Source: Gammaproteobacteria bacterium (GTDB lineage: Bacteria; Pseudomonadota; Gammaproteobacteria; Steroidobacterales; Steroidobacteraceae). Taken from it: a DNA stretch of 64,000 bases. The stretch spans positions 42,635 through 106,634 of the forward strand of contig JAGWWY010000008.1 in assembly GCA_018970145.1 (NCBI GenBank), in the 5' to 3' direction. Position 1 is the first letter of the stretch, and each line of letters begins with the position of its first letter. Of this stretch, positions 8,973 to 19,529 are shown piece after piece. The notes under the pieces are model-generated. The model searched no databases. It was given only the letters and a program-made list of their open reading frames with translations, and was not told the DNA's origin. The position numbers were made by a program, and so were the translations under genes.

Positions 8973-10403
8973 TCAGCGACGATAATCGAGAGGCGGCTTT
9001 CGATCACCCACCACCGAGACGTATTTGAAATCGGCACCGCGCCGTTGCGCGAACTCCGCTTTGGCGCTTCGGATCAACTCGGCGTCTTGCATCAGCCGAA
9101 CGGCCGTCAAGCTGAGAACCTTCGTGGCATTCTCCATGCCCTTGAGCCCGATGCTCATACCGCCCGCAGCAACGGCCTGCCAAGAGTGCGCCGGCGTACC
9201 CGGCACCCAAGTTGCCGTTCTAAACCCGATGGTCGGCACCGTCCAACTGACATCACCCACGTCTGTGGATCCGTAGCCACCGCGTGAATTCGGCGCCTGA
9301 ATCTCCCTCTCGGAACCTAAAGTCAGCGCCGCTTTACCCAGCGTCGCATAGAGTTTTTCCGCAAAGGCTTGCTCGTTGGCGTCGTAAGTCACGCCACCAA
9401 CTTGTCGCAAATGATCATCGACGACCGATGCCAACGCATCGTTCGGAAGCAAGCTGTAGGCACCGTGAATCACTTCGTGATTCACGGTGGTGCCGGTGCC
9501 GTCGGCTGCAGCTTGCGAGGTCTTCACGATTCGATCAAAGATTTCCGACATGATAAGCGGATTTCGGTGCCTGACGTAGTAGAAGACCTCCGCGCTTTCC
9601 GGAACCACGTTCGGCGCGTCCCCGCCGCGCGTGATGATGTAGTGGATGCGCGCATCCTGCGGAACGTGCTCGCGCATCAGGTTGGCCATGAAGTTCATCG
9701 CTTCGACGCCATCGAGTGCGGATCGTCCTCGCTCGGGCGCACCCGCTGCATGAGCCGCGATGCCGGTGAAGCGGAACTTGGCGCTCTTGTTGGAGAGGGT
9801 CGGCTCGTTGGTGACGATATTTTGGTCACCCGCGTGCCAATGCAACGCCACATCGACATCGTTAAAGAGCCCGGCACGGACCATGTAGGCTTTACCGGCG
9901 CCGCCCTCCTCTGCCGGTGTGCCGTAAAGACGAATCGTGCCGCTGCGGCGCTGCATCTGCAGCCAATGCTTCACCGCAATCGCAGCTGAGGTAGAGCCTG
10001 CACCGAAGAGATGATGTCCACAGGCATGTCCCGAAATACGCCCCTTCAAGGGTGATCGCTCAGGCGCTGCCGCCTGAGACACACCCGGCAGTGCATCCAT
10101 CTCCGCAAGAATGGCGATGACCGGCTCTCCACTGCCGTATTCGGCCACGAATGCCGTCGGCATATCGGCCACACCCGCGATGATACGAAAACCCGCCTCG
10201 CGTAATTCTTTCTGCAAACGTGCGCTGCTTTGCTCTTCCTGATAGCCAACCTCCGCCCAGTTCCATAAATCGAGCGCGGCAGCGCGATCGGCGGCGCGGC
10301 GCGACTCGATGAACTTGAGAAGGGAGTCATCGGCGATAGCCGCGACGGAAGTCAGCACCGTCGCCATCGTCACGGCGGCTAGCGCGTAGGCTCTAATCAT
10401 CAT
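8973..10403 (-). CDS. M20-family amidohydrolase, exported (AbgB/aminobenzoyl-glutamate hydrolase-like)
   Basis: A 476-residue M20D-type metallohydrolase with an N-terminal signal peptide (hydrophobic residues 5-23, cleavage near AIA-DD). Metal-site motifs are seen: EMDALPG at about 101-107, GHACGHH at about 125-131 and TPAEEGGAGK near 165. Members hydrolyse N-acyl or aminobenzoyl-glutamyl amides. A secreted form next to phhA, with an AbgT-type transporter 6 kb away, suggests release of amino acids from N-acylated compounds. Two adjacent ATG codons are possible starts; the ribosome binding site AAGGTG fits both. Confidence 0.88.
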   Translation of the reverse strand: MMIRAYALAAVTMATVLTSVAAIADDSLLKFIESRRAADRAAALDLWNWAEVGYQEEQSSARLQKELREAGFRIIAGVADMPTAFVAEYGSGEPVIAILAEMDALPGVSQAAAPERSPLKGRISGHACGHHLFGAGSTSAAIAVKHWLQMQRRSGTIRLYGTPAEEGGAGKAYMVRAGLFNDVDVALHWHAGDQNIVTNEPTLSNKSAKFRFTGIAAHAAGAPERGRSALDGVEAMNFMANLMREHVPQDARIHYIITRGGDAPNVVPESAEVFYYVRHRNPLIMSEIFDRIVKTSQAAADGTGTTVNHEVIHGAYSLLPNDALASVVDDHLRQVGGVTYDANEQAFAEKLYATLGKAALTLGSEREIQAPNSRGGYGSTDVGDVSWTVPTIGFRTATWVPGTPAHSWQAVAAGGMSIGLKGMENATKVLSLTAVRLMQDAELIRSAKAEFAQRRGADFKYVSVVGDRKPPLDYRR

Positions 10404-10430
10404 GGAATCACCTTCAAGGAAAACGAAGAG

Positions 10431-10919
10431 TCAAAAGCGCCAAGATTGACGGCGATAAAACTTACCGAGCACCCAGATCGGGCCAATCAGCAGATAAACG
10501 AGATCGGTGAGAAAACTCGGTCGTTTACCTTCGTAGGCATGACCGATGAATTGCCCGATCCAGGCAATCACGAACACGGCAACAGCGGCTTGCGCCAATG
10601 TCACGTCACCGAACTGCGCGTACACATAGTCGGTGATGCCCAGACTCGCTAGCATGCAAAGAGCAGCGCCGACACCGAGACGGATCGACAAGCGCAGCCA
10701 AAAAACGATAGTGAGAGCCGCCGCGATCCACGCCACGCTGCCCACCGGCAGCGCCTCGCCAAGCGGAATAGCATAGAGCAACGCCATGACGGACCAGACG
10801 ATCGCCGGCACACACAGCACGTGCAACAACTGATTGCGCGCATCCTCATGATCGGCCGAATAGGCAGAAAACCACCGATCGATCGGACGTTCCGAAGTCT
10901 GGGTCATTCCGATAGCCAT
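10431..10919 (-). CDS. Mpo1-like (DUF962/YGL010W) membrane protein
   Basis: A 162-residue protein with four predicted membrane segments. The family's conserved polar residues are present: His24 and His33 (SADHEDARNQLLHVLCVP) and the IGQFIGHAYEGKRPSFL block with His127. Yeast Mpo1 is an Fe(II)-dependent dioxygenase of the 2-hydroxy fatty acid alpha-oxidation pathway; the bacterial role is not established. It lies 27 nt upstream of the M20 gene and may share its transcript. The family call is strong; catalytic activity is only inferred. Confidence 0.85.
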   Translation of the reverse strand: MAIGMTQTSERPIDRWFSAYSADHEDARNQLLHVLCVPAIVWSVMALLYAIPLGEALPVGSVAWIAAALTIVFWLRLSIRLGVGAALCMLASLGITDYVYAQFGDVTLAQAAVAVFVIAWIGQFIGHAYEGKRPSFLTDLVYLLIGPIWVLGKFYRRQSWRF

Positions 10920-10958
10920 TGCCGATTGCTCCTTTTTTGGCCGTCACCCACCGCAAGC

Positions 10959-12185
10959 TTAACCCGTCGCCGCTCGCCAACCACGCTCGAGCTGCTCCAA
11001 ACGATCCTCGAGTAGACCCGTGTAGCCAATCGACAAGCGCACAAGCCCGGGGCTGATGCCCGCGCGCGTCAGTGCCAGTTCGTCGAGCTCGCTGGAGGTA
11101 CTCGAGGCACTTGCACTCATCAACGTGTCGCTGAAGCCAAGGCTGACGGCCATGTAACCAAAATCCTCGATATTTTGCAGATGCTCCATAAATCGATTGG
11201 CGCGCTCAGCACTGCCAAGATCAACCGCAAGCAGACCCCCCGCACCGTAGCCGGCATTGGCGAGCTCGCGATGCAGCACATAATCCGGGTGACTCGGGAG
11301 ACCGGGATAGATGACCGCGGCACCCAAGGCCGTCAGTCTTTCGGCACAGCTGCTGGCGCGGCGCGCGTGCTCTTGCATCCGCAGCCCCAGATTCGGGAAG
11401 CGGGTGGCCACTTCGTACGCCGAGCGCGGATCCATCGTCGGCCCGAGCAACATCAAGCTGCCCAGATGCAGGTCGTACATCCCATCGATAAAAGCACCGC
11501 TCGCACAAACGCAACCGGCCACGATATCCGATGCACCGTTGATGAACTTCGTGAGACTGTGGATCACGACGTCGGCGCCGTGTCGCGACGGTGAAATCGA
11601 TAACGGTGCGAACGTGTTGTCGACGATCAATAAAGCGCCGTGACGGTGCGCGATATCAGCTAAAGCCGGCAGATTGGCGACGCGCAACGTGGGATTGGAG
11701 ACCGTCTCGCAATACAGCACCCGCGTGCGCGCGCTGAAGGCTGCCTCGACTGATGCGAGATCAGATAGATCGACGAACGTCGTCTCGATACCCGCCTTGC
11801 GCGGCAGAAAATCATGCAGCAGCGCCCAAGTGCCACCGTACAAGGCTTGGCCTGCCACGATATGGTCGCCGTGACTGCAAGCGTGCAGCAACGAGCCCGA
11901 GATGGCGGCCATCCCGCTCGCGGTGCAGTACGCACTCTCGGTGGCTTCGAGCGCCGCCAAATGACGCGCAAGCACCATGACCGTCGGATTGAAGTGGCGT
12001 CCGTAAAGGAAGCAGCCGCCACCGGGTCCTTCACGCCCCTCGAAAATCGCCGGCATTTTGCCGGCTTCCATGACGGTGAAGGTGGCGCTGGTTTCGATGG
12101 AGAGGTTAACTCCGCCGTGCTCGCCAAACTCGTGACGTGATCGCGCCACGCGGGCCATCGGATCGCCTAAAGGTCGTTCTTGCAT
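10959..12185 (-). CDS. Cys/Met-metabolism PLP-dependent lyase/synthase (methionine gamma-lyase-like)
   Basis: A 408-residue fold-type I PLP enzyme. The Schiff-base lysine is Lys213 in HSLTKFINGASD, the PLP-ring tyrosine is in ALYGGTW (about 116), and Asp189 in LLIVDNTFAP contacts the pyridine nitrogen. The phosphate-binding YGRHFNPT (61-68) replaces the more common YSRxxNPT. Family members include cystathionine gamma-synthase, O-acetylhomoserine sulfhydrylase and methionine gamma-lyase; sequence alone does not choose between them. It is divergent from an MFS transporter gene 36 bp away, which may export or import a related compound. Confidence 0.85.
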   Translation of the reverse strand: MQERPLGDPMARVARSRHEFGEHGGVNLSIETSATFTVMEAGKMPAIFEGREGPGGGCFLYGRHFNPTVMVLARHLAALEATESAYCTASGMAAISGSLLHACSHGDHIVAGQALYGGTWALLHDFLPRKAGIETTFVDLSDLASVEAAFSARTRVLYCETVSNPTLRVANLPALADIAHRHGALLIVDNTFAPLSISPSRHGADVVIHSLTKFINGASDIVAGCVCASGAFIDGMYDLHLGSLMLLGPTMDPRSAYEVATRFPNLGLRMQEHARRASSCAERLTALGAAVIYPGLPSHPDYVLHRELANAGYGAGGLLAVDLGSAERANRFMEHLQNIEDFGYMAVSLGFSDTLMSASASSTSSELDELALTRAGISPGLVRLSIGYTGLLEDRLEQLERGWRAATG

Positions 12186-12221
12186 CGCGCGCCCCCTTGA
12201 GAGAGGTTAGTATTTTCCACC

Positions 12222-13478
12222 ATGACAACAACTACAACCGGCGCGAGTCGCCACTGGATCAGCGTCCTCATCTTCAGCGTGTTCGCCTGGACGATGAGCA
12301 ATCTCGATCAGTCCCTGTTCGGCTATGCCATACCGGGTATCTTGGGCGAGTTTCAGGTGGGCCTCGATGTTGTTGGGCTGATCCTCACGGTCGGCTTCAT
12401 CACCGCCTCGGTCATGGTGATTTTCGCCGGTCTCGCTGCCGACACCTGGGGTCGTCGCTGGACTTTGACGGCGCTGCTCGCGTTGTCCGCACTGTTCGTG
12501 GGACTGCACGGATTGGTCGAGGATCTCGCGCAACTGACTTGGTTGCGCGCCCTCGCCTTTGGCCTCGCTGCCGGACTCGCACCGATCACGGCCGCTTACG
12601 TCGCCGAATCTGCACCCGCGCGCCATCGCGGCATGCTGATGGGTGTTTTGCAATGCGGGTATCCACTGGGGTGGTTTCTGGCAGCCATGCTTGCGGCACC
12701 GCTACTCGAAACCAGCGGGTGGCGCTCGATTTTTTTCATCGGCTTTGCCGTGGTTCCGATCGCTTTTTTGATCGGCTGGCGTTTGCCTGAGAGCGAGCGT
12801 TTCCAACAAGTGGCCGCAACGCGCTCTAGCGAACGTGCGTCGATCATCGACTGGGGTTTACTGCGCGAGATGTTCTCAATCGACTATCGACGGCGTTCGA
12901 TCGCCTCGATCGCTTTGTTCTTTGCATTCGGTTGCGCCTACGCCGGAACGGCGTTCTTTTTTCCGACCTATTTCATGGAAGTGCGCGGTTACAGCCAATC
13001 AGAGGCAGCGCAACTCGTCGGTCTCTCCAACGGCATCGCGATTTTCGGCTACCTCGCTGCAGCTTATGTCGGTGAGTATTGGCTGCCCCGACGTGACACC
13101 TTCGCATTGTGGACGTTGCTCGGTGCGGCAGCGCTCGTCGCGCTGATGTGGTTGCCGCAAGAACGCTGGCAGGATCTCGCACTCTTCGGTCTCACCGGTG
13201 CTTTTTTCTATGGCAGTAACGCCGTGGTCGGTGCACTACTGACCGATTTGTTCCCGACGCGGATGCGCACCACCGCCTACGCCGTCTGCGGCTCGGCACC
13301 GCTTAGCGCAGGCTTTGCATTATTCCCGGCTTTGGTTCCACTCGTTGTGCAATCGGCCGGTTGGCAGTGGTCGTTTACGGTGATGATCGCACCCCTGTTG
13401 GTATTGGCGGCGCTAGCCGCCCTCGCGCTGCCCCGTATCGCCTCAGGCAGCGATATCGACGCGGTCAACCGTGGCTGA
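12222..13478 (+). CDS. MFS transporter (sugar/aromatic-acid:H+ symporter-like)
   Basis: A 418-residue integral membrane protein with about 12 hydrophobic segments. The loop 2-3 motif is GLAADTWGRRWTL, and loop 8-9 has the second half-copy region. The architecture resembles the aromatic-acid and sialic-acid symporter branches of the MFS. The C-terminal coding end overlaps the convergent MFS gene by 14 bp. The substrate is unknown; its position opposite the PLP lyase gene makes a sulfur amino acid or its keto acid a possibility, but this is inference only. Confidence 0.85.
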   Translation: MTTTTTGASRHWISVLIFSVFAWTMSNLDQSLFGYAIPGILGEFQVGLDVVGLILTVGFITASVMVIFAGLAADTWGRRWTLTALLALSALFVGLHGLVEDLAQLTWLRALAFGLAAGLAPITAAYVAESAPARHRGMLMGVLQCGYPLGWFLAAMLAAPLLETSGWRSIFFIGFAVVPIAFLIGWRLPESERFQQVAATRSSERASIIDWGLLREMFSIDYRRRSIASIALFFAFGCAYAGTAFFFPTYFMEVRGYSQSEAAQLVGLSNGIAIFGYLAAAYVGEYWLPRRDTFALWTLLGAAALVALMWLPQERWQDLALFGLTGAFFYGSNAVVGALLTDLFPTRMRTTAYAVCGSAPLSAGFALFPALVPLVVQSAGWQWSFTVMIAPLLVLAALAALALPRIASGSDIDAVNRG

Positions 13479-15135
13479 CGGTATCGTCCAACGGCTCATC
13501 GCGTGACGCGGGCCCACCGAGTGGCCTTGCCCCCGCTGGACGCTCGATGTAGCGCCGGACCTTGCCACGACCACCCTCGATGAGTCCGCTCAGTTGCTCG
13601 CGCACTTCGCGGTCTGCGAGCGTCGGACGCGTCAAGCGCCGCTGATAGTCTGTCCAGGTCGGACTCTCGAACCGTTCGGTCCACACTTGCGGATCGTCGA
13701 GGCTCTGGCACAGCGACCAACGATATGCTCCGTCGCGACGGCGGCGACGCCCCAGCTCGTGTGCGACGGCTACGAACTGACGGACGTTGTCGTCCGATAC
13801 GCGATAGTCAATCTCGATGACGATGGGTCCTGATGCAGGATCGAGTTCGACCGCCGGCGGATCGACGATTGGTACGATTTGCGGATCGAGCGAACCCATA
13901 CGCGCAATCGAGACGGGCAACCACCTCGCAAACACGAAGGTGCTCAAAGAAGACACACCAGCGACCGTCAAGATCTCGCGGAGTCCGTGGGCGGCGGCCA
14001 AGTGCCCCCAAAACCAGCTGCCGAGGGCGAGACCGGCGAAAGCGAAGGTTTGATACATCGCCAGCGTTCGCCCCGTCACCCAACGCGGTGACGACAACTG
14101 CATGGCGATATTCAAGTTAGCAAGCCCGAGCGTCCACACGGAGCCTGCCAGTACGTGAGCCAGTAACGTGACAATCGCATGGTGGCTTTGTGCGATGACG
14201 ATCATCGCCACGGTGGCGACTGCACAGATCCAACGCAGCAGGGCATCGCTCGAGAAACGACTGCGCAGCGCACTGCTCGAGAGTGCTCCCATCATCGCAC
14301 CGATACCGAAGCCACCGAGCAGGAGGCCGTAGGTCGGGGCACCACCTGCCAATAAATCGCGCGCGACGACGGGCATCAGCGCGGGCACCGCCGAGATCGG
14401 CACGGTGAAGAGCACCGCGCGTATCAGGATCGCCATCAGATGCGGTGACAAGCGAACGTAACGAATACCGGCCGCGATTGCTCCGAACAGTGGCTCGGGC
14501 GGCAGCGGATTCTCGCTCTTCGGTGCACGCCACCACAGCAAGGCGCTCAGCATTCCGATGTAGGACAGCGCATTGATCACAAAGGCAGCGGCCGCACCGA
14601 CGCTCGCGACGATGATGCCACCAATCGCAGGACCCACGCTGCGCGCCAGATTGAAGCCCACCGCATTGGCCATCACGGCAGCCGGTATTTGTGCGCGCGG
14701 GACCTGATCGGCAATGGAAGCCTGCCACGCCGGCGCGAACGCCGCGGTGCCACAGCCGATCAGGAACGTGAAGGTCAGCAACCAAATCGGTGTCAGCCAA
14801 GCCAAGATCGCAAATGCAGCGAGCGAGATCGACGCCAGCAGCATCAACAACTGCGAGAGGATCATGACCCAGCGACGATCGTGGGTGTCAGCATAAGCGC
14901 CGGCGATCAATGACAGAAAAAAGAACGGCAACGTGCCCGCTGTTTGCACGAGGGCGACCTGATCGGGCGAGGGTGCGATGGTCGCCATCAACCAGGACGC
15001 GCCGACGGTCTGGATCAGACTGCCGAGCGACGAAACGAGCGACGCCCACCAGAAAACGGCAAAGACCGGATGAGCAAAGGGCGCCAGCGTCGACTGGCGC
15101 CAACGGGCTATACGGGAATCGGCGGACGCGGTCAT
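13465..15135 (-). CDS. MFS_3-family transporter with C-terminal ABM-like domain
   Basis: A 556-residue protein. Residues about 20-410 form 12 membrane segments of the MFS_3/enterobactin-exporter type, with loop motif GAYADTHDRRWVM. Residues about 425-520 form a soluble tail (beginning VIEIDYRVS, with HELGRRRRRDGAYRW) that looks like a ferredoxin-like dimeric alpha/beta barrel, a known appendage of this family. The family is annotated as drug/siderophore efflux, with no defined substrate here. It is divergent from threonine ammonia-lyase and convergent with the other MFS gene. Confidence 0.85.
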   Translation of the reverse strand: MTASADSRIARWRQSTLAPFAHPVFAVFWWASLVSSLGSLIQTVGASWLMATIAPSPDQVALVQTAGTLPFFFLSLIAGAYADTHDRRWVMILSQLLMLLASISLAAFAILAWLTPIWLLTFTFLIGCGTAAFAPAWQASIADQVPRAQIPAAVMANAVGFNLARSVGPAIGGIIVASVGAAAAFVINALSYIGMLSALLWWRAPKSENPLPPEPLFGAIAAGIRYVRLSPHLMAILIRAVLFTVPISAVPALMPVVARDLLAGGAPTYGLLLGGFGIGAMMGALSSSALRSRFSSDALLRWICAVATVAMIVIAQSHHAIVTLLAHVLAGSVWTLGLANLNIAMQLSSPRWVTGRTLAMYQTFAFAGLALGSWFWGHLAAAHGLREILTVAGVSSLSTFVFARWLPVSIARMGSLDPQIVPIVDPPAVELDPASGPIVIEIDYRVSDDNVRQFVAVAHELGRRRRRDGAYRWSLCQSLDDPQVWTERFESPTWTDYQRRLTRPTLADREVREQLSGLIEGGRGKVRRYIERPAGARPLGGPASRDEPLDDTVSHG

Positions 15136-15197
15136 CGGTGAGAACTAAAGCAACGGTCTGCAGCGCAGAAATAGAGTCGCAACGGTATCATGATGGC

Positions 15198-16415
15198 ATG
15201 TCGGTGAGTTTCGAAAATATCGTCAACGCCGCCAAGACGCTCGGCGATCAACTGGAACGTACGCCCTGCAGGCGCTCGCGTACCTTGTCGGCTCTGACGG
15301 GTGCGGAAGTGTGGTTGAAGTTCGAGAACCATCAGTTCACGGCCTCGTTCAAGGAGCGCGGTGCGCTGAACAAGCTGTGCAGTCTGAATGCAGAGCAGCG
15401 GCAGCGGGGCGTCATCGCGATGTCAGCCGGCAACCATGCCCAAGGCCTTGCTTTTCACGCCAGCGGCCTCGGCATTCCGGCCACGATTGTCATGCCCGCG
15501 AATACGCCATTCAACAAAGTTCAACAGACTCGCGCGCACGGTGCGCGGGTCATTCTGCACGGCGCTCAACTGACCGACGCGGAGCAACATGCCTACGAGA
15601 TAGCCAAGGCCGAACATCTCGTGTTCGTGCACCCCTATGACGATGTCGACATCATCGCAGGCCAAGGCACGATTGCACTCGAAATGCTCGAGGACGTACC
15701 TGATCTCGAGATGCTCTGTGTCCCCATCGGCGGCGGAGGCCTCCTTGCCGGCATGGCGATTGCCGCAAGAGCGATGCAGCCCGACATCGAACTCGTTGGC
15801 GTTCAGACCCGCGCCTTTCCCGGCATGTACGCAGCGATCAAGGGTACGAGTCCGACTTTCGCCGAGCGCACCATCGCCGAAGGTATCGCCGTGCGGAATG
15901 TGGGCCTCTTGACACGAGCGATCATCGGCGAGTTGGTAGACGACATTCTGCTGATCGAAGACTCCGCCATCGAGAATGCCATCAGCCTCTTGGTATCGAT
16001 TGAAAAAACCGTTGTCGAAGGTGCCGGTGCCGCGGGCCTGGCGGCCGTCTTGGCCTATCCAGAGCGCTTCAAAGGCAAACGAGTCGGTCTCGTCTTGTGC
16101 GGCGGTAATATCGATACGCGTCTGCTAGGAATCGTGCTGCAACGTCAGCTCGTACGCGAGCGGCGTCTTGTCACCCTCCGTTTCGAGAGTGCCGACCAAC
16201 CGGGTACGCTGGCACGCATCGCCACGCTGATCGGCGGTGCCGGCGGCAATATCGTCGACGTTGCCCATCATCGACTCTTTCTCGACGTGCCGATCAAAGA
16301 TGCCGATCTGGACTTCACCATCGAAACGCGCGACGCCGAACATACCCAACAACTCGAGGCCACCCTGCGAGAGGCCGGCTTGACGCCGCAAACGATTGCA
16401 TCGACCGGAGGCTGA
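15198..16415 (+). CDS. Threonine ammonia-lyase with C-terminal ACT domain
   Basis: Deaminates threonine (or serine) to 2-oxobutyrate and ammonia. The 405-residue length, PLP-lysine Lys52 in [11 protein letters not shown], and glycine loop [10 protein letters not shown] match the fold-type II dehydratases; residues about 325-400 ([21 protein letters not shown] onward) form one ACT domain. This is the short single-ACT form often used catabolically rather than the 500-residue biosynthetic IlvA. The open frame extends upstream to 14910, but the ATG at 15198 (MSVSFENI) is the family-consistent start. It is followed after 8 nt by the AbgT gene, so the two are likely co-transcribed. Confidence 0.92.
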   Translation: MSVSFENIVNAAKTLGDQLERTPCRRSRTLSALTGAEVWLKFENHQFTASFKERGALNKLCSLNAEQRQRGVIAMSAGNHAQGLAFHASGLGIPATIVMPANTPFNKVQQTRAHGARVILHGAQLTDAEQHAYEIAKAEHLVFVHPYDDVDIIAGQGTIALEMLEDVPDLEMLCVPIGGGGLLAGMAIAARAMQPDIELVGVQTRAFPGMYAAIKGTSPTFAERTIAEGIAVRNVGLLTRAIIGELVDDILLIEDSAIENAISLLVSIEKTVVEGAGAAGLAAVLAYPERFKGKRVGLVLCGGNIDTRLLGIVLQRQLVRERRLVTLRFESADQPGTLARIATLIGGAGGNIVDVAHHRLFLDVPIKDADLDFTIETRDAEHTQQLEATLREAGLTPQTIASTGG

Positions 16416-16423
16416 CTGACGCC

Positions 16424-17984
16424 ATGACCAATCCGAAAAAGACCGCGATGGATCGCTTTCTCGATACGGTTGAACGCGCCGGCAACGCGCTGCCCCATCC
16501 GGCAACATTGTTCGCCTTGTTGGCTCTGAGTGTTGTCGTGGCCTCGTTCATTGCCACGCACTTGGGCGTATCGGTGCAACACCCGACGACCGGCGCCACC
16601 GTGACGCCTGTCAACCTGCTGAGCCTTCAGGGCCTGCATCGGATCCTGACCAACCTCGTCACCAACTTCACGGGCGTCGCACCGCTCGGCACGGTGCTCG
16701 TCGCTTTGATCGGTATCGGTGTCGCCGAGCATTCCGGATTGATCGGCGCTGCGCTGCGCAAGTTCGTCCTCGCGGCACCGCAGCGACTGCTGACACCGAT
16801 CATCGTATTCGCCGGCGTCATGTCGAACATGGCGAGTGAAATCGGCTACGTACTCCTGATCCCACTAGCCGGTCTGATCTTTCATTCTGCCGGTCGCCAC
16901 CCGATCGTCGGCATGGCGGCCGCCTTCGCCGGTGTCTCCGGGGGATACTCGGCCAATCTTTTGATCGGCACCATCGACCCACTGCTCGCGGGGCTGTCAC
17001 AAGAGGCCGCTCGGATCGTCGATCCAAGCTATACCGTCAGTCCGCTCGCCAATCGGTATTTCCTCGCCGCATCGACTCCCGTCATCACGCTGCTCGGCTG
17101 GTTCGTCACGGAACGCTTCACCGAAAAGCGTTTCGCCGACAGCAACAAGACTGCATTGGACGGGTCAGCGGAGAGTCCATCGACGAGCGAACTGTCGTTG
17201 TTCGAGCGTCGTGGTCTTCGCTACGCGGCTGTCGCGAGCCTTGCCCTGACGCTATTGATCATCTGGTCGATGCTGCCCGTCGGCTCAGTGCCCGCTGGCG
17301 GATTCCTGCGCGATCCGAGCACAGGAGACCTCCTGAACTCGCCGCTGCTGTCAGGCGTCGTCGCGATCATCTTCCTCTTCGGAGTCGTCAGTGGCGTAGC
17401 CTACGGCATCGGTGCAGGGACGATCCGCAGCGATGCCGATATCGTCAAGGGCATGAGTAACAGCATGTCGACTCTTGGCGGCTATCTCGTACTGGTATTC
17501 TTTGCTGCGCAATTTCGTGGCGCTATTTAATTGGACCCAACTTGGCCTGATCATGGCCGTGAATGGCGCAGAGGGACTCAAAGCGCTTGGCCTATCGGCA
17601 GTGCTGCTCTTCGCTCTTTTTATTTTGCTCACCGCCACCGTCAATCTGATGATGGGCTCAGCGTCGGCAAAGTGGGCGTTGATGGCGCCGGTGTTCGTAC
17701 CGATGTTCATGTTGCTCGGCTACTCACCAGAGCTGACGCAAACGGCTTATCGTGTCGGCGATAGCGTGACCAACATCATCTCGCCGATGTTGAGCTACTT
17801 CGCCCTGATCATCGCGTTCTTCCAGAAATACGAATCACGCGCAGGCCTTGGCACCGTGGTCGCTGTGATGCTGCCCTACTCGATGACCTTCCTGATCGGT
17901 TGGTCGTTGATGTTCGGTCTGTGGCTGGGCTTTGGATTACCTGTCGGACCCGGGTCTCCGCTCTTTTATTCGGGCGTGAACTGA
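16424..17984 (+). pseudogene. AbgT-family transporter, reading frame shifted by +1 at about 17513-17516
   Basis: AbgT proteins carry p-aminobenzoyl-glutamate, or act as sulfonamide efflux pumps, in the inner membrane. The first frame runs from ATG 16424 through typical AbgT sequence ([31 protein letters not shown]), then reads RGAI and stops at 17528. Skipping one C at 17516 restores [10 protein letters not shown] and continues to 17984, giving a normal length of about 520 residues with all membrane segments. The skip site is TTT-C, where a Phe tRNA can re-pair with TTC. Sequence error, recent mutation or programmed +1 frameshifting are all possible. Outside this point the gene is intact and its codon use is ordinary. 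Confidence 0.82.
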
Positions 17985-19516
17985 CAGATCGCTCGCGGCC
18001 GTTCATCTCTGGCGGTTGCGCGACGCACTTCGAGATGCTGAACTTTCGGTGGCATCGTGGGTGACAAGGTGACCGACGCGCGTAACGTGCCGCGTTCGCA
18101 ATCAAATAACCAATCGCCCCGTAAGCGATTCTCGAGACTGAGGTAACCGGGTCGACTGCGACAGACGCCGAGCTCTTGGCTCAATTGGGCAAACTCGGCA
18201 CGCCGTCGCTCGAGTGAGCGATCGAGAAAGAGATTCATCGCAGCGAGCTCACGCGCCGTCGCGTCATCCCACTTCGTGACCAGGCCCTCGACACCGACCC
18301 GCGCCGCCTGCAACTCAGCCGACGGCTCGATCGCGCGCGGCTTGAGTTCACCGCCGCGGGCCAACGCGGCGATAGCGTCATCCAGTGCGCCGCCCCAAGG
18401 TGTGTAGGTCCGATTCCCAAGTGCGATCAGACCAACACCATAGTCCGGCAGCCAACGCATCTGCGAACCGAAACCGGGCAGCCCACCGGAGTGGGCGACG
18501 ATGTGCGAAAACTCGCAACTTTGACTGATACGCAAGCCGTAGCCGTAGCCCGTGACGTTGAGTTGCGGTTGCCCACTTTTGCTCAGCGTGATCGAAGCGG
18601 GTCGCAGGCGCCACATCTGTTGCATCTCTCGTAATGACGAACGTGCGATAGGGCCACTCGACACATCATCGCGCGACGGATAAGCCGCGAGGAACTGACC
18701 GACGTAGCGGCCAAGATCATCGAGTGAGGTCAACATGCCACCCATCGCACCGAACGCGCCATCGGCGAGCTGCGGCTCGAGTTTCCATTGACCATCTTCG
18801 TATCGGTAACCACGTGCCAGACGCCGATCGCTAACAGCGCTCGGTTCGAGTGTGGTCGAAGTCATGCCGAGTGGTTGGAGAATTCTTTTGTCGACATACT
18901 CGGGGTAGGACAGGCCCGAAACGATGGCAACGATTCGACCAAGCAGAGCATAGCCATAGTTCGAATACTCGAAAGCAACGCCCGGCGGATTCGAAAAAGG
19001 CATGCCTTGCTGTAACAAGGCTGTGAACTCATCCTCGCTGATCGCCAGCTGCTGATCACCCCACGGGTTATCTTCCGGGAACCCTGCAGAATGAGTCAGC
19101 AGGTCGCGTATCGTCAGCTTCGGTGAATCACTGCTTGGATAGCGCCAGCTGCGCAGCTCGGGCAAATATTTCTCGGCGGGCTCGTCGAGCGACAGGCGCT
19201 GCGCATCGCGCAACTGTAGGATCGCCATCGCCGTGAAGCTCTTGGTCATCGATGCGATACGAAAAACGCTGTCGCTTTTGACTTCGGCACCGCTCGCCAC
19301 ATCGCGCAGCCCATGCACGCCGACGTGGACGAGCCGACCCTCTACGATGATGCCCCAAGCGCCGCCGGGTACTTTTTCGCGACTGAGAAAGTCCCGCATC
19401 ATACGATCGACGTCGGCATACGCCGCGGGCACTTCCGCGTGGGATGTCATTAGGCCGGCGCTGCCAAGAACAGCAACGGCAGCCCACAAAGTGACCCTCT
19501 GGCGTGCTTGCTTCAT
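17966..19516 (-). CDS. Exported serine hydrolase of the beta-lactamase / class C PBP family
   Basis: A 516-residue protein with a signal peptide (residues about 5-27, cleavage near SHA-EV). The SxxK catalytic motif is Ser89-Met-Thr-Lys92 (RIASMTKSF), the YxN motif is Tyr185-Ser-Asn187 ([12 protein letters not shown]), and the third motif is HSGG near residue 338. Such proteins include D-aminopeptidases, esterases and PBP-like enzymes. About 130 residues after the catalytic domain form a distinct C-terminal part with two cysteines ([14 protein letters not shown]). It begins 13 nt after the DUF885-S9 gene and overlaps the AbgT gene end by 19 bp on the opposite strand. Confidence 0.9.
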   Translation of the reverse strand: MKQARQRVTLWAAVAVLGSAGLMTSHAEVPAAYADVDRMMRDFLSREKVPGGAWGIIVEGRLVHVGVHGLRDVASGAEVKSDSVFRIASMTKSFTAMAILQLRDAQRLSLDEPAEKYLPELRSWRYPSSDSPKLTIRDLLTHSAGFPEDNPWGDQQLAISEDEFTALLQQGMPFSNPPGVAFEYSNYGYALLGRIVAIVSGLSYPEYVDKRILQPLGMTSTTLEPSAVSDRRLARGYRYEDGQWKLEPQLADGAFGAMGGMLTSLDDLGRYVGQFLAAYPSRDDVSSGPIARSSLREMQQMWRLRPASITLSKSGQPQLNVTGYGYGLRISQSCEFSHIVAHSGGLPGFGSQMRWLPDYGVGLIALGNRTYTPWGGALDDAIAALARGGELKPRAIEPSAELQAARVGVEGLVTKWDDATARELAAMNLFLDRSLERRRAEFAQLSQELGVCRSRPGYLSLENRLRGDWLFDCERGTLRASVTLSPTMPPKVQHLEVRRATARDERPRAICQFTPE

Positions 19517-19529
19517 GACTGAGCCCCTC

